Shown here one piece after another: positions 1 through 11,034 of a stretch of DNA of 64,000 bases. The position numbers and the translations under genes are program-made. Within the stretch, counting starts at the first letter, position 1; each line of letters starts with the position of its first letter. The notes beneath the pieces are model-generated. The model was not told the origin of the DNA, did not search any database, and saw only the letters and a list, made by a program, of their open reading frames with translations. The stretch covers positions 62,001 through 126,000 of the forward strand of contig NZ_JAKEEC010000005.1 in NCBI RefSeq assembly GCF_021483235.1, written 5' to 3'. Source of the stretch: Arthrobacter alkaliphilus (GTDB lineage: Bacteria; Actinomycetota; Actinomycetes; Actinomycetales; Micrococcaceae).

Positions 1-2
1 TC

Positions 3-341
3 GCCGGTTTCTTTGCCGCCATCTGCGGCTCTCCGGACGATGAATCAATCGCCGCCACCACCAGTCCGGGCAAATCGGCAATCGTTGGTGCGGCCCTGGC
101 GTTGTTGCAATCCCAGCCGGCGGTGATGGTCGGCGACCGCCACCAGGATGTTGCCGGTGCGATGGCCAATGGCCTGGACTGCATCGGGGTCAGTTGGGGA
201 TTTGCTTCCGACGGCGAGCTTCAGGAGGCAGGCGCCGTCGCCGTCGTGGACACCGCGGCTGAGCTGCTGAAGAAGATCGAAGAACTTGATGCTGTCCGCG
301 CGGCGGCCCTGAGCGAGGTGCAGAACGATGGAAGCCTTTGA
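3..341 (+). CDS. HAD-family phosphatase, 3' part (phosphoglycolate phosphatase-like)
   Basis: This is the C-terminal 112 residues of a gene that begins before the window. The frame is open from position 3. It carries the late HAD motifs: the motif III lysine in SPGKSAIV and the motif IV acidic residues in VGDRHQDV, followed by GLDCIGVSWGF, which is typical of the Gph/phosphoglycolate phosphatase group. These enzymes hydrolyse small phosphate monoesters in the cytosol; the substrate cannot be told from this part. The stop overlaps the start of the downstream acyltransferase by 14 bp, so the two genes are probably translationally coupled. The nucleophile motif DxDxT lies outside the window, so whether the enzyme is intact cannot be judged. 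Confidence 0.8.
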   Translation, partial: AGFFAAICGSPDDESIAATTSPGKSAIVGAALALLQSQPAVMVGDRHQDVAGAMANGLDCIGVSWGFASDGELQEAGAVAVVDTAAELLKKIEELDAVRAAALSEVQNDGSL

Positions 342-996
342 CATCATCCGCTGGACCACCCGCGGACTGATTTCCAGCACGTGCCGGCCCACGGTCATTG
401 GGCTCGAGAACGTGCCCAAGGAAGGGCCCTTCATCGTGGCCCCGAACCATTTGTCGTTTCTGGACAGTGTCATTGTGCAAGCGCTGATGCCGCGCCCGGT
501 GGGCTTCTTCGCCAAGGCCGAGTACTTCACCACCAAAGGGCTCAAGGGCCGCGCGATGAAAGCATTCTTCCAGGCGGTTGGCTCCATCCCGGTGGAACGC
601 GGAGAACAAGCCGCCAGTGTGCAGGCCCTCAAGACCCTCTTGGACATCCTGGAGAACGGCAGGGGAATCGGCATCTATCCGGAGGGGACCCGCTCGCGCG
701 ACGGTTTGCTCTACCGCGGGCGCACCGGCGTCGGTTGGCTTGCCTTGACCACGGGAGCGCCCGTGGTGCCGGTTGGCCTGATCGGCACGGACAAGCTGCA
801 ACCGGTGGACCGCAACACCGTTCGTCCGCAGCATTTCACCATGAAGGTCGGCGAGCCGCTGTACTTCGAAAAGACCGGTCCGGACCACTCCCTGCCGGCC
901 AGGCGCGAAGTCACTGACAAGATCATGGATGCCATTGCGGCATTGAGCGGCCAGGAACGTTCCACGAGCTACAACCAGAGCAAGTCCGCGGGGTAG
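328..996 (+). CDS. 1-acyl-sn-glycerol-3-phosphate acyltransferase family protein (PlsC-like)
   Basis: 222 residues of the PlsC/LPLAT fold. The catalytic NHxxxxD motif is present as NHLSFLD near residue 38, the GTRSR acceptor-binding block as YPEGTRSRDG near residue 115, and the later VPVGLIG block also fits. The family transfers an acyl chain to lysophosphatidate or a related glycerolipid at the inner membrane face. The ATG at 328 lies inside the end of the HAD gene, giving a 14-bp overlap. Pairing of a HAD phosphatase with a PlsC-like acyltransferase suggests membrane lipid work. Many actinobacteria have several paralogues, so the exact acceptor is not known. Confidence 0.88.
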   Translation: MEAFDIIRWTTRGLISSTCRPTVIGLENVPKEGPFIVAPNHLSFLDSVIVQALMPRPVGFFAKAEYFTTKGLKGRAMKAFFQAVGSIPVERGEQAASVQALKTLLDILENGRGIGIYPEGTRSRDGLLYRGRTGVGWLALTTGAPVVPVGLIGTDKLQPVDRNTVRPQHFTMKVGEPLYFEKTGPDHSLPARREVTDKIMDAIAALSGQERSTSYNQSKSAG

Positions 997-1042
997 CATC
1001 GGCGGGCTGTCCGATCCGTACGGGGGAGCGTAATTCCCTTAC

Positions 1043-1054
1043 TAGACTGGATCT
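1043..1054 (+). promoter_or_regulatory. Candidate -10 element for a leaderless uvrC transcript
   Basis: TAGACT (1043-1048) fits the actinobacterial TANNNT -10 pattern and is followed by six bases and then the GTG start of uvrC. No Shine-Dalgarno sequence precedes the GTG. The spacing would put the transcription start on or next to the start codon. No clear -35 hexamer is visible. Confidence 0.4.
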
Positions 1055-3046
1055 GTGGCAGATCCAGCTAGTTATCGACCCCAGACCGGAGAAATCCCCA
1101 CCACCCCCGGCGTCTATCGGTTCCGGGATCCGCACGGCCGTGTCATCTACGTGGGCAAGGCGAAAAACCTCCGCTCCCGGCTGAACTCGTACTTCGCCAA
1201 CCCGGCGGGTTTGCTGCCGAAGACGCATGCGATGGTGCACGCTGCCAGCAGCGTCGAGTGGACCGTGGTGGGCAGCGAGCTTGAGTCCCTTCAGCTCGAA
1301 TACACCTGGATCAAGGAATTCAAACCCCGCTTCAACGTGGTCTTCCGCGATGACAAGACCTATCCGTACCTTGCCGTGAGCATGGGGGAGAAGTTCCCGC
1401 GTGTGCAGGTCATGCGCGGGGAGCGCCGCAAGGGCACGCGCTACTTCGGGCCATACACAGCCGGGGCCATCCGGGAAACCATGGACACCCTGCTTCGGGT
1501 CTTTCCGGTCCGTAGCTGCAGTCCGGGCGTGTTGAAGCGCGCCCAGGCCAGCGGCCGGCCATGTTTGTTGGGCTACATCGACAAGTGCTCGGCCCCGTGT
1601 GTCGGCCGTGTCAGCGCCGAAGAGCACCGGGCCATCGCTGAAGACTTCTGCTCGTTCATGGGCGGAGAAGCCAAGCGCTTCATCACCCGCCTCGAAAAGG
1701 ACATGGCCGCCGCCGTCGCCGAACTGGACTACGAGCGGGCGGCGCGGCTCCGGGACGACATCATCGCACTGCGCAAAGTGTTCGAACGCAACGCCGTGGT
1801 GCTTTCCGAAGACACCGACGCCGATGTCTTCGCCCTGTACGACGACGACCTTGAGGCTTCCGTGCAGGTGTTCCACGTCAGGGGCGGCCGGATTCGCGGC
1901 CAGCGGGGCTGGGTTGTGGAAAAGGTCGAAGACGCGACCACCCCGGAACTTATCGAGCACCTGCTGCAGCAGGTGTACGGAGCGGACAGCGACAACGACG
2001 GCCGTATTCCGCGCGAAGTCCTGGTACCGGAGATCCCCAGCAACCATCACGAACTCCTTGAATGGCTCGGCGGCCTCAGGGGTGCCAAGGTGGACATCCG
2101 GGTGCCGCAACGCGGTGACAAGGCGGCCCTCATGTCCACCGTCCGCGAAAACGCCGAGCAGGCGCTGAAACTCCACAAAGTCCGTCGCGCGGGCGACATC
2201 ACCGTCCGCTCCCAAGCGCTCCAGGAACTGCAGGAAGCGCTCGAGCTTCCCGTGCCGCTGCTCCGGATCGAGTGCTACGACATTTCCCATGTGCAGGGCA
2301 CCAACGTTGTTGCGTCCATGGTGGTGGTGGAAGACGGCCTCCCCAAGAAGGCCGACTACAGGAAGTTCTCCATCACCGGCGCCGCGGCAAGCGATGATAC
2401 CGCCGCGATGCACGATGTCCTGACCCGGCGTTTCAGGCACTACCTGCAGGACAAATCCGCCCAGGTTCCCAAGAGCGGAGAGGTTCCGAACCCGGCTGCC
2501 GGGGAATCGGCGTCGGATGACGCTGCCCTCACGGGAACCAAGGCGAAATTCGCCTATCCGCCCAACCTTGTGGTCGTCGACGGCGGGAAGCCCCAAGTGA
2601 ATGCCGCAGCCCGGGCCCTGGCCGAACTCGGCATCGACGACGTCTACGTCGTCGGCCTTGCCAAGCGCCTCGAGGAAGTCTGGTTGCCGGACAGTGACTT
2701 CCCGGTGATTCTGCCCCGCACTTCCCAGGGACTCTATCTGCTCCAGCGCATCCGCGACGAAGCCCACCGGTTCGCCATCACTTTCCACCGGCAGAAGCGT
2801 GGAAAGGCCATGACCGTGTCTGCCCTCGACGGCGTTCCGGGGCTGGGCGAGGCCAAACGGAAGGCGCTCGTGGCGCACTTTGGTTCATTGAAGAAGATCA
2901 AGGCGGCCACAGCGATTGAGTTGACGGCCGCCAAGGGCATCGGCCCCGCTTTGGCGGAAGCGGTGGTCAGCCACTTGGCAGCGAGCTCCTCGGGCGAGGC
3001 TGCCCCGGCCGTGAACATGACCACCGGCGAAATCCTTGAAATTTAG
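1055..3046 (+). CDS. uvrC: UvrABC system protein C (excinuclease subunit)
   Basis: 663 residues, normal for UvrC. UvrC makes both incisions around a lesion in nucleotide excision repair after UvrA/UvrB recognition. Domains in order: the N-terminal GIY-YIG nuclease ([20 protein letters not shown], about residues 17-36), the UVR coiled region that contacts UvrB ([14 protein letters not shown], about 226-239), the RNase H-like C-terminal nuclease ([11 protein letters not shown] near 408 and [10 protein letters not shown] near 505), and a tandem helix-hairpin-helix ([10 protein letters not shown] and [10 protein letters not shown], about 595-635). The GTG start at 1055 is chosen because GIY-YIG begins just after it. 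Its position upstream of rapZ-yvcK-whiA is the standard actinobacterial arrangement. Confidence 0.97.
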   Translation: MADPASYRPQTGEIPTTPGVYRFRDPHGRVIYVGKAKNLRSRLNSYFANPAGLLPKTHAMVHAASSVEWTVVGSELESLQLEYTWIKEFKPRFNVVFRDDKTYPYLAVSMGEKFPRVQVMRGERRKGTRYFGPYTAGAIRETMDTLLRVFPVRSCSPGVLKRAQASGRPCLLGYIDKCSAPCVGRVSAEEHRAIAEDFCSFMGGEAKRFITRLEKDMAAAVAELDYERAARLRDDIIALRKVFERNAVVLSEDTDADVFALYDDDLEASVQVFHVRGGRIRGQRGWVVEKVEDATTPELIEHLLQQVYGADSDNDGRIPREVLVPEIPSNHHELLEWLGGLRGAKVDIRVPQRGDKAALMSTVRENAEQALKLHKVRRAGDITVRSQALQELQEALELPVPLLRIECYDISHVQGTNVVASMVVVEDGLPKKADYRKFSITGAAASDDTAAMHDVLTRRFRHYLQDKSAQVPKSGEVPNPAAGESASDDAALTGTKAKFAYPPNLVVVDGGKPQVNAAARALAELGIDDVYVVGLAKRLEEVWLPDSDFPVILPRTSQGLYLLQRIRDEAHRFAITFHRQKRGKAMTVSALDGVPGLGEAKRKALVAHFGSLKKIKAATAIELTAAKGIGPALAEAVVSHLAASSSGEAAPAVNMTTGEILEI

Positions 3047-3128
3047 CTAGGGTAATAATTGGGACGCCCTTTCAGGCGGTCTGCCTTCGGGCACGGAATC
3101 TGGACATTCTCAGAAACGGGGACACTAG

Positions 3129-4052
3129 ATGTCAGAATCAACAGCGGCATCTGAGGCGGAGCAGGACGGCCTCATCGCCGTCAAGCCTGTCGAAGCGGAA
3201 CTGCTGGTGGTCACTGGCATGTCCGGGGCAGGACGGAGCACCGCCTCCGACGCCCTGGAGGACCATGGCTGGTACGTCGTCGAGAACCTCCCGCCGCAGA
3301 TGCTGGGCACGCTGGCTGAAATCGTCTCGCACGCTCCGCAGTCCATCCCGAAGCTCGCCGTCGTCGTTGACGTACGCAGCAAGGGCCTCTTCACCGATAT
3401 CCGGACGGCACTTGGCGCCCTCAGCGCCAGCGGAATCACCTTTCGGGTCCTCTTCCTCGATGCCAGCGACGATGTCCTGGTGCGGCGCTTCGAGCAGGGC
3501 CGCCGTCCGCACCCGCTGCAGGGCGGCGGCAGGATCCTGGACGGTATCGCGGCGGAGCGCGATGTACTGAAGGAACTCCGCGAATCGGCAGACCTGGTCC
3601 TGGACACGAGTACCTACAACGTCCACGGCCTGGCCACTGCCATCACCGAACTTTTCACGGACACGGGTCCCGTGGCGGTGCGTTTGAACGTCATGAGCTT
3701 CGGGTTCAAGTATGGGCTCCCGGTGGACGCCAACTTCGTAGCGGACGCCCGCTTCATTCCCAACCCGCACTGGGTTCCGAAGTTGCGTCCGCACACCGGG
3801 CTCGACGCCGATGTCAGCGACTACGTCCTCGGGGCTGCGGGCGTGAAGGACTTCGTTGACCGCTACGTCCTTGCCTTGGAGCCCGTCCTGGACGGCTATC
3901 GGACGGAAAACAAGCACTACGCCACCATTGCTGTCGGTTGCACAGGCGGCAAGCACCGTTCAGTCGCGGTCGCCGTCGAGCTTTCCAAACGGCTCGCGCA
4001 ATATCCCCGGGTCACCGTCACCACCAGCCACCGCGATCTGGGTCGCGAATAA
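3129..4052 (+). CDS. rapZ: RapZ/YvcJ-family nucleotide-binding protein (RNase adapter-like)
   Basis: 307 residues. The N-terminal P-loop reads [10 protein letters not shown] (about residues 30-39) and is followed by the kinase-like core. The C-terminal domain carries the family signatures [20 protein letters not shown] and [13 protein letters not shown]. In E. coli RapZ guides RNase E to the sRNA GlmZ and controls amino-sugar synthesis. Actinobacteria lack GlmZ, so the role here is probably different; only nucleotide binding is firmly implied. The stop overlaps the start of yvcK by one base (TAATG), so the two are coupled. GGGGA upstream of the ATG is a plausible ribosome site. Confidence 0.93.
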   Translation: MSESTAASEAEQDGLIAVKPVEAELLVVTGMSGAGRSTASDALEDHGWYVVENLPPQMLGTLAEIVSHAPQSIPKLAVVVDVRSKGLFTDIRTALGALSASGITFRVLFLDASDDVLVRRFEQGRRPHPLQGGGRILDGIAAERDVLKELRESADLVLDTSTYNVHGLATAITELFTDTGPVAVRLNVMSFGFKYGLPVDANFVADARFIPNPHWVPKLRPHTGLDADVSDYVLGAAGVKDFVDRYVLALEPVLDGYRTENKHYATIAVGCTGGKHRSVAVAVELSKRLAQYPRVTVTTSHRDLGRE

Positions 4053-5068
4053 TGGGGGTCCTTACAGGACCCCTGCCGCTGGTTCCACCGAAGGGCACCC
4101 CGGGCAGCCAGCCCGCCAAGGACCCTTCGGTTGTGGCGCTCGGCGGCGGACACGGGCTTTCCGCGTCGTTGTCGGCATTGCGGCTGCTGACCTCCGAACT
4201 CACCGCGATCGTCACGGTTGCCGACGACGGCGGCTCCTCCGGGCGGCTCCGCGAAGAGTACGGCGTCCTTCCGCCGGGCGACCTTCGAATGGCCCTGAGC
4301 GCACTGTGCGACGACACCGATTGGGGCCGCACCTGGCGGGACGTCATGCAGCATCGCTTCAAGACTCCGAACGGCCGCCAAGGCTCCTTGGATGACCACG
4401 CCATGGGGAACCTGCTCATTGTCACGCTCTGGGAACTGCTCGGCGACGCCGTGGCCGGACTGAAATGGGCCGGCGCCCTTCTGGGTGCCCGCGGCCAGGT
4501 GCTCCCGATGTCCACCCAGCCCCTGAACATCGAGGGCGACGTCCGGGTACCGTTGCCCGGGGGCGGCTACGAGTTCCAGGCAGTCAAAGGCCAGGCCAAG
4601 TGCGCCGTCGCCGGATCGCTTGAAAACGTCAGGCTCCTCCCCGACGACGCGCGCGCCTGCATCGAAGCATTGACGGCCATCGAGCTTGCGGACTGGATCA
4701 TTCTGGGCCCCGGCTCCTGGTACACGTCCGTGTTGCCGCATCTTCTGCTGCCGGAAATGCGGCAGGCCTTGTGCGATACCCCTGCCAAACGCTGCCTCAC
4801 CATGAACCTCGCCATGGACACCAAGGAAACGTCCGGGATGTCCGCCGCGGACCACCTCGATGCCTTGCGCCACTACGCTCCGGAGTTCAGCCTGGACGTC
4901 GTCCTGGCAGATCCCAGCTCGATATCGGACCTCAAGGAATTCGAACGCGCTGCCGGAATGATCGGTGCGGAGGTGGTCTTGGGTAAAGTGGGGGCGTCGA
5001 GCCGCCGTCCAGTCCACGATCCGCTGCGTCTGGCATCGGCGTATCACGATATTTTCGGGAATAGTTAG
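4052..5068 (+). CDS. yvcK: YvcK/CofD-like protein (gluconeogenesis factor family)
   Basis: 338 residues. The family dinucleotide-binding start GGGHGLSASL lies near residue 32, followed by VTVADDGGSSGRLR and LPPGDLRMALSAL, all diagnostic of the YvcK/CofD fold. YvcK binds UDP-sugars and in Firmicutes and mycobacteria supports growth on gluconeogenic carbon and cell-wall precursor supply (CuvA in mycobacteria). It resembles CofD of F420 synthesis, but the rapZ-yvcK-whiA context favours YvcK. The ATG at 4052 overlaps the rapZ stop; the frame is also open further upstream inside rapZ, but that part is not homologous. Confidence 0.93.
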   Translation: MGVLTGPLPLVPPKGTPGSQPAKDPSVVALGGGHGLSASLSALRLLTSELTAIVTVADDGGSSGRLREEYGVLPPGDLRMALSALCDDTDWGRTWRDVMQHRFKTPNGRQGSLDDHAMGNLLIVTLWELLGDAVAGLKWAGALLGARGQVLPMSTQPLNIEGDVRVPLPGGGYEFQAVKGQAKCAVAGSLENVRLLPDDARACIEALTAIELADWIILGPGSWYTSVLPHLLLPEMRQALCDTPAKRCLTMNLAMDTKETSGMSAADHLDALRHYAPEFSLDVVLADPSSISDLKEFERAAGMIGAEVVLGKVGASSRRPVHDPLRLASAYHDIFGNS

Positions 5069-5077
5069 GAACATGCG

Positions 5078-6058
5078 ATGGCACTGACCGCATCGGTCAA
5101 GGAAGAACTTTCCCGGCTGGACATCAAGAAGTCGTCCGTCCGCAAGGCCGAGGTTTCGGCAATGCTGCGTTTTGCCGGCGGATTGCACATCATTTCGGGC
5201 CGCATCGTGATTGAGGCAGAGGTTGACCTCGCCTCCACGGCGCGGCGGCTGAGGGCCGCGATCGCCGAAGTTTACGGACACCAGAGCGAGATCATCGTCG
5301 TCTCAGGCGGGGGACTGCGTCGCGGTAGCCGCTATGTTGTCCGCGTGGTGCGCGACGGCGAGGCACTCGCCCGCCAGACCGGCCTCCTGGACGGACGTGG
5401 ACGGCCAGTCCGCGGCTTGCCGTCCGCCGTTGTCAACGGCTCGGCGTCGGACGCCGAAGCTGTGTGGCGCGGCGCGTTCCTCGCTCACGGATCCCTCACC
5501 GAACCCGGCCGGTCCTCGTCGCTCGAGGTCACGTGCCCGGGACCGGAATCCGCGCTTGCCCTGGTGGGTGCAGCCCGTCGCCTCGGCATCCAGGCCAAGG
5601 CCCGCGAAGTGCGCGGCGTGGACCGCGTCGTCATCCGCGACGGCGACACCATCGCCGCGTTGCTCACCCGGATGGGCGCCCATGACGCCCTCATGGTGTG
5701 GGAGGAACGCCGCATGCGGAAGGAAGTGCGCGCTACGGCCAACCGCCTCGCGAACTTCGACGACGCCAACCTGCGGCGCTCGGCCCAGGCCGCCGTCGCA
5801 GCCGGCGCCCGCGTGGACAGGGCCCTGGAAATCCTTGGCGACGACGTTCCGGACCACCTCAAGTACGCCGGCGAACTCCGGGTCGCCCACAAACAGGCCA
5901 GCCTCGATGAATTGGGCCGGCTCGCTGATCCGCCCATGACCAAGGACGCCATCGCGGGAAGGATCCGCCGGCTTCTGGCCATGGCGGACAAAAGGGCCGG
6001 CGACCTCGGGATCCCGGGTACCGAGGCAAATGTGACCCCGGAGATGATGGACGAATAG
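5078..6058 (+). CDS. whiA: Sporulation/division regulator WhiA
   Basis: 326 residues, normal for WhiA. The N-terminal two thirds show the LAGLIDADG-like fold without nuclease residues ([15 protein letters not shown], about residues 25-39), and the C-terminal part has the helix-turn-helix segment [27 protein letters not shown]. In Streptomyces WhiA activates division genes together with WhiB; in non-sporulating actinobacteria it is retained and linked to division and envelope control. It is the last gene of uvrC-rapZ-yvcK-whiA, nine bases after yvcK. Confidence 0.96.
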   Translation: MALTASVKEELSRLDIKKSSVRKAEVSAMLRFAGGLHIISGRIVIEAEVDLASTARRLRAAIAEVYGHQSEIIVVSGGGLRRGSRYVVRVVRDGEALARQTGLLDGRGRPVRGLPSAVVNGSASDAEAVWRGAFLAHGSLTEPGRSSSLEVTCPGPESALALVGAARRLGIQAKAREVRGVDRVVIRDGDTIAALLTRMGAHDALMVWEERRMRKEVRATANRLANFDDANLRRSAQAAVAAGARVDRALEILGDDVPDHLKYAGELRVAHKQASLDELGRLADPPMTKDAIAGRIRRLLAMADKRAGDLGIPGTEANVTPEMMDE

Positions 6059-6168
6059 GGCACCCGTCCTAGAATCGTCAGGGTGTAGATTTCCGGCCGG
6101 GCTCCCCGGGCGGATGAACAAAACGAGAGTTACCAACCGGACTCCGGTCCACTACATTGGAGGATTTC

Positions 6169-6792
6169 GTGACAGAGTACGTACTGCCCGAGCTCGGCTA
6201 CGACTACGCAGCACTCGAGCCGCACATTTCGGCGAAGATCATGGAGCTGCACCACAGCAAGCACCACGCCGCCTATGTAGCAGGCGCCAACAACGCTTTG
6301 GCCCAGTTGGCCGAAGCCCGCGACAAGGGCGACTTCGCCAACATCAACCGCCTCTCCAAGGACCTCGCCTTCCACACGGGCGGCCACATCAACCACTCCG
6401 TGTTCTGGAACAACATCTCCCCGGACGGCGGCGACAAGCCTGAAGGCGAACTGGCTGCGGCCATCGATGACGCCTTCGGCTCCTTCGATGCCTTCCGTGC
6501 CCAGTTCTCCGCGGCCGCGCTCGGCCTCCAGGGATCCGGTTGGGGCTTCCTCGCCTACGAACCCATCGGCGGCAACCTCCTCATCGAGCAGCTCTACGAC
6601 CAGCAGGGCAACGTCGCAGTCGGCACCACGCCCCTGCTCATGCTCGACATGTGGGAGCACGCTTTCTACCTCGACTACGTCAACGTCAAGGCTGACTACG
6701 TCAAGGCATTCTGGAACATCGTCAACTGGGCCGACGTCGCCAGGCGCTTCGAAGCGGCCCGCGCGAACGCCACTGGCCTGATCGTTCTCTAG
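6169..6792 (+). CDS. sodA: Superoxide dismutase (Fe/Mn type)
   Basis: 207 residues. Metal ligands are visible: His28 in MELHHSKHH, a second His in the HINHSVFW block, and Asp and His in [11 protein letters not shown] near residue 162. The enzyme dismutates superoxide in the cytosol. Mn is more likely than Fe in this lineage, but ligand sequence alone does not decide. The GTG at 6169 is chosen because GGAGG ends five bases upstream and the mature N-terminus [12 protein letters not shown] matches the family; a TTG twelve bases earlier lies inside the ribosome site. The gene has its own terminator. Confidence 0.95.
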   Translation: MTEYVLPELGYDYAALEPHISAKIMELHHSKHHAAYVAGANNALAQLAEARDKGDFANINRLSKDLAFHTGGHINHSVFWNNISPDGGDKPEGELAAAIDDAFGSFDAFRAQFSAAALGLQGSGWGFLAYEPIGGNLLIEQLYDQQGNVAVGTTPLLMLDMWEHAFYLDYVNVKADYVKAFWNIVNWADVARRFEAARANATGLIVL

Positions 6793-6882
6793 GGAACACC
6801 GTCCCGAACCGGTGAGTGAGGCGGAATACACAGGGATGTAACAAACTTCACATTCAGGTGCATTTCGACCAAATCCCGGATT

Positions 6883-6910
6883 GTCTGCCCCCGCAGTTGC
6901 GGGGGCAGAC
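6883..6910 (+). terminator. Perfect 12-bp hairpin after sodA
   Basis: GTCTGCCCCCGC (6883-6894) pairs perfectly with GCGGGGGCAGAC (6899-6910) across the loop AGTT. No T-run follows, which is common for actinobacterial terminators. It ends the sodA transcript about 90 bases after the stop and separates it from gap. Confidence 0.7.
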
Positions 6911-8089
<1,179 letters not shown>

Positions 8090-8098
8090 GGTAGACAC

Positions 8099-9325
8099 AT
8101 GACATTTCACACCCTCAACGAATTGATCGCTGAAGGTGTCCGCGGGCGGTACATTCTTGTCAGAAGTGACCTGAATGTGCCGCTCGACGGCTCTACAGTG
8201 ACCGACGACGGCCGCATCAAGGCCTCCCTCCCGGTCATCGAAAAGCTCTCGGACGCCGGTGCCCGCGTGCTCGTCACGGCCCACTTGGGACGCCCCAAGG
8301 GCGCCCCCGAGGCCAAATATTCGCTCAAGCCGGCGGTAGCGCGGCTTGCGGAACTCGCTCCGTTCAAGGTCCAACTCGCTGAAGACACCGTTGGTGAGTC
8401 CGCCAAGGAGCTGGCCGGGTCCCTGGACGACGGGGACGTCCTGGTCCTGGAGAGCGTGCGTTTCGACGCCCGCGAAACCAGCAAGGACGACGCCGAGCGC
8501 GGCGCCTTCGCCGATGAACTCGTGGCGCTGACCGGTGCCAACGGTGCCTATGTTGATGACGCCTTTGGCGCTGTCCACCGCAAGCACGCAAGCGTCTACG
8601 ACGTCGCCACCCGGCTTCCCTCCTACCAGGGGGACCTCGTGCGCACAGAGGTAGAGGTCCTGCGCAAGCTCACCACGGACACCCAGCGCCCGTACGTCGT
8701 GGTTCTCGGCGGCTCCAAGGTCTCTGACAAGCTCGCGGTGATCGACAACCTCCTGGGCAAGGCGGACACCATCCTCGTGGGTGGCGGAATGCTCTTCACC
8801 TTCCTCGCGGCGGCCGGTCACAAGGTCGCGGGCAGCTTGCTTGAGGCTGACCAGATCCCCGTGGTCCAGGAATACCTCAAACGCGCCTCCGACGCCGGCA
8901 CCACCTTCGTCATTCCAACCGACGTCGTGGTTGCAAGCCGCTTCGCTGCCGACGCCGACCACGAGGTGGTCGCCGCGGACGCGATCGAGGAAAGCTCGTT
9001 CGGTACTTCCGGCATTGGCCTGGACATCGGACCGGTATCGGCCGAGGCGTTCGCCGCGCAGATCCGGTCCGCCCAGACTGTGTTCTGGAACGGGCCGATG
9101 GGCGTCTTCGAATTCGAAGCCTTCTCCGGCGGCACCCGGGCCATCGCCCAGGCTTTGACCGAGACGCCGGCATTCACCGTGGTCGGCGGCGGCGACTCCG
9201 CCGCAGCCGTCCGGATCCTCGGCTTTGAGGACTCCCAGTTCGGCCATATTTCCACCGGCGGCGGCGCCAGCCTGGAATACCTTGAAGGCAAGGATCTTCC
9301 CGGCCTCAGCGTTCTGGACCGCTAA
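8099..9325 (+). CDS. pgk: Phosphoglycerate kinase
   Basis: 408 residues, full length. It transfers phosphate from 1,3-bisphosphoglycerate to ADP. The substrate loop [10 protein letters not shown] (about residues 22-31), [11 protein letters not shown] in the middle and the nucleotide-binding [13 protein letters not shown] in the C-domain are present. The ATG follows the gap stop by nine bases. TAGGGT, overlapping the gap stop codon, lies six bases before the ATG and could act as a -10 for a leaderless internal transcript, although simple cotranscription with gap is enough. Confidence 0.98.
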   Translation: MTFHTLNELIAEGVRGRYILVRSDLNVPLDGSTVTDDGRIKASLPVIEKLSDAGARVLVTAHLGRPKGAPEAKYSLKPAVARLAELAPFKVQLAEDTVGESAKELAGSLDDGDVLVLESVRFDARETSKDDAERGAFADELVALTGANGAYVDDAFGAVHRKHASVYDVATRLPSYQGDLVRTEVEVLRKLTTDTQRPYVVVLGGSKVSDKLAVIDNLLGKADTILVGGGMLFTFLAAAGHKVAGSLLEADQIPVVQEYLKRASDAGTTFVIPTDVVVASRFAADADHEVVAADAIEESSFGTSGIGLDIGPVSAEAFAAQIRSAQTVFWNGPMGVFEFEAFSGGTRAIAQALTETPAFTVVGGGDSAAAVRILGFEDSQFGHISTGGGASLEYLEGKDLPGLSVLDR

Positions 9326-9334
9326 GGCTAAACG

Positions 9335-9379
9335 GCCGGCGGGGCGCCCTTCCTTGAAGGCAAGCGCCCCGCCGGCTTT
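9335..9379 (+). terminator. Strong hairpin between pgk and tpiA
   Basis: GCCGGCGGGGCGC (9335-9347) pairs perfectly with GCGCCCCGCCGGC (9364-9376), followed by TTTCCC. The loop itself contains a nested 5-bp stem (CCTTC/GAAGG, 9348-9360). It may be a partial terminator or an mRNA-stabilising element that separates pgk from tpiA expression. Confidence 0.7.
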
Positions 9380-9408
9380 CCCTATCTCAACCCATCTTTG
9401 GAGCACAC

Positions 9409-10224
9409 GTGACCACTTCTGCAAACGGAAACTTCATCCGCAAGCCCTTCATTGCCGGCAACTGGAAGATGAACATGGACCATGTCCAAGGCATCACCCT
9501 GCTGCAGAAGCTTGCTTGGACCCTGTCCGACGCCAACCACGACTACAGCCGGGTGGAAGTTTCGGTGTTCCCGCCGTTTACCGACCTGCGCGGTGTGCAG
9601 ACCCTCGTCCAAGGCGATGAGTTGGAGATTGTCTACGGTGGACAGGACCTCTCGCAGTTCGACTCCGGAGCGTACACTGGCGATATCTCCGGCCATTTCC
9701 TGAACAAGCTCGGCTGCGCCTACGTCCTGGTAGGCCACAGTGAACGCCGCACCATCCACCACGAGGACGACCAACTGCTCAACGCGAAGGTCAAGGCAGC
9801 CTTCCGCCACGACCTTACCCCCGTCCTGTGTGTCGGCGAGGGCCTGGAGATCCGCCAGGCCGGCACCCACGTGGAGCACACGCTGGCCCAGCTGCGCGCC
9901 GGCGTCGAAGGCCTCACGGCAGATCAAGCCGGCGAACTGGTTGTCGCGTACGAGCCCGTCTGGGCCATCGGAACGGGCGAGGTTGCAGGTCCCGAAGACG
10001 CACAGGAGATGTGCGCCGCGATCCGTGCAGAGCTCGCCTCCCTGTTCGACGAAACTGTCGCTGCGAAGACCCGCCTCCTCTACGGCGGATCGGTCAAGGC
10101 CAACAATGCCGCAGCGATCATGGCCGAAAGCGACGTCGACGGCCTGCTGGTAGGCGGCGCGAGCCTGGACCCCGCCGAGTTTGCTAACATTGTCAGGTTC
10201 GAGAGCCACCTCAGCGCGGCTTAG
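9409..10224 (+). CDS. tpiA: Triosephosphate isomerase
   Basis: 271 residues. It interconverts dihydroxyacetone phosphate and glyceraldehyde 3-phosphate. Key residues: the Asn-x-Lys of GNWKMN at residues 17-22, the catalytic His in LVGHSERR near 110, the catalytic Glu in [11 protein letters not shown] near 181, and the phosphate-binding LYGGSVK near the C-terminus. The GTG start at 9409 has GGAG six bases before it. It belongs to the glycolytic run but sits behind a strong hairpin, so its level may be set separately from gap-pgk. Confidence 0.98.
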   Translation: MTTSANGNFIRKPFIAGNWKMNMDHVQGITLLQKLAWTLSDANHDYSRVEVSVFPPFTDLRGVQTLVQGDELEIVYGGQDLSQFDSGAYTGDISGHFLNKLGCAYVLVGHSERRTIHHEDDQLLNAKVKAAFRHDLTPVLCVGEGLEIRQAGTHVEHTLAQLRAGVEGLTADQAGELVVAYEPVWAIGTGEVAGPEDAQEMCAAIRAELASLFDETVAAKTRLLYGGSVKANNAAAIMAESDVDGLLVGGASLDPAEFANIVRFESHLSAA

Positions 10225-10271
10225 TCCGTTTCAGGTTCCGCTCCCGTTTTCCGTTCTTCTGAAAGGCCGTC

Positions 10272-10529
10272 GTGGACGTTCTTCAAGTTATTCTGCAGAT
10301 CCTGCTGGGCATCACCAGCCTTCTGCTGACGCTGCTCATCCTTCTCCACAAGGGCCGTGGCGGCGGGTTGTCCGATATGTTCGGTGGCGGCATGAGCTCT
10401 GGATTGAGCTCTTCAGGTGTCGCAGAGCGAAACCTCAACCGCTTCACCATCGTCTTGGGCTGCACTTGGGGTGTCGTGATCATTGGACTCGGCCTCATCA
10501 TGCGCTTCACCGCCGGCGCAAACTCCTAG
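10272..10529 (+). CDS. secG: Preprotein translocase subunit SecG
   Basis: 85 residues with two hydrophobic segments (about 3-22 and 57-78) joined by a Gly-rich cytosolic loop, GRGGGLSDMFGGGMSSG, the usual SecG pattern. SecG assists SecYE in protein export. The GTG start at 10272 is preceded by GAAAGG. It sits directly after tpiA, as in many actinobacteria. Confidence 0.93.
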   Translation: MDVLQVILQILLGITSLLLTLLILLHKGRGGGLSDMFGGGMSSGLSSSGVAERNLNRFTIVLGCTWGVVIIGLGLIMRFTAGANS

Positions 10530-10581
10530 CACCGGCTAACACCGACGCCGTCGGATCCTCGCACTGGCTGCGGGCTCTTAC

Positions 10582-10617
10582 TAGACTAGGCTGCATGGCT
10601 TTCACAGCCATGCAGCC
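10582..10617 (+). promoter_or_regulatory. rbpA promoter with perfect 12-bp inverted repeat at the predicted start site
   Basis: TAGACT (10582-10587) is a good actinobacterial -10 hexamer. Immediately after it GGCTGCATGGCT (10589-10600) and AGCCATGCAGCC (10606-10617) form a perfect 12-bp inverted repeat around TTCAC. The predicted transcription start falls inside the left arm. It could be a protein operator or a 5' mRNA hairpin. Confidence 0.5.
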
Positions 10618-10638
10618 GAACTCTCAAGGGGATCGACG

Positions 10639-11034
10639 ATGGTTCATGCTACTTCTGGATTCCGGGGCACACGGGCCGGCGTAACCGCTGGATCCGCCCC
10701 AAGGAACGAAACTGACTCCTCAGCCGGCGAAAGCCTGCCGCGTATTCGTGTTCCCTATTGGTGCGCCAAGGGACATGAGACGCGGCTTGTTTTCGTTAAG
10801 CTCGCCGAAGACCAAATCCCGGGCCAATGGGACTGCCCCAAATGCGGCCTGGTTGCAGTCCGGGAACCGGGCGAAGCCACCTTGGAACGCCCGGACGACG
10901 AGGTCTTCAAGAGCCACTTGGACTACGTTAAAGAAAGACGCTCCAGCCAGGACGCGGAGATTGTCCTGACTGGAGCGCTGGAGCGGCTACGCGCCCGCAG
11001 GGTCCTTTCGGACGAGCTGCTGGGGGACACGTGA
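10639..11034 (+). CDS. rbpA: RNA polymerase-binding protein RbpA
   Basis: 131 residues. RbpA is an actinobacterial factor that binds the primary sigma factor and RNA polymerase and stabilises open complexes. The core RbpA domain is clear: IRVPYWCAKGHET, then FVKLAEDQIPGQWDCPKCGLVAVRE with paired cysteines, then the C-terminal sigma-interacting helix HLDYVKERRS. The N-terminal 35 residues are poorly conserved and likely disordered. The ATG at 10639 has AGGGG upstream. The last 48 bp overlap the converging pgl gene. Confidence 0.93.
   Translation: MVHATSGFRGTRAGVTAGSAPRNETDSSAGESLPRIRVPYWCAKGHETRLVFVKLAEDQIPGQWDCPKCGLVAVREPGEATLERPDDEVFKSHLDYVKERRSSQDAEIVLTGALERLRARRVLSDELLGDT

Noticed and set aside
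3121..3125. GACAC, a WhiA-like site, just before rapZ; another before pgk at 8094-8098
   Set aside because: Five bases are too few to mean anything without binding data.
3938..4051. Longer N-terminus for yvcK inside rapZ
   Set aside because: The frame is open but the upstream peptide is basic and unlike the family; the ATG at 4052 overlaps the rapZ stop, as is usual for coupled genes.
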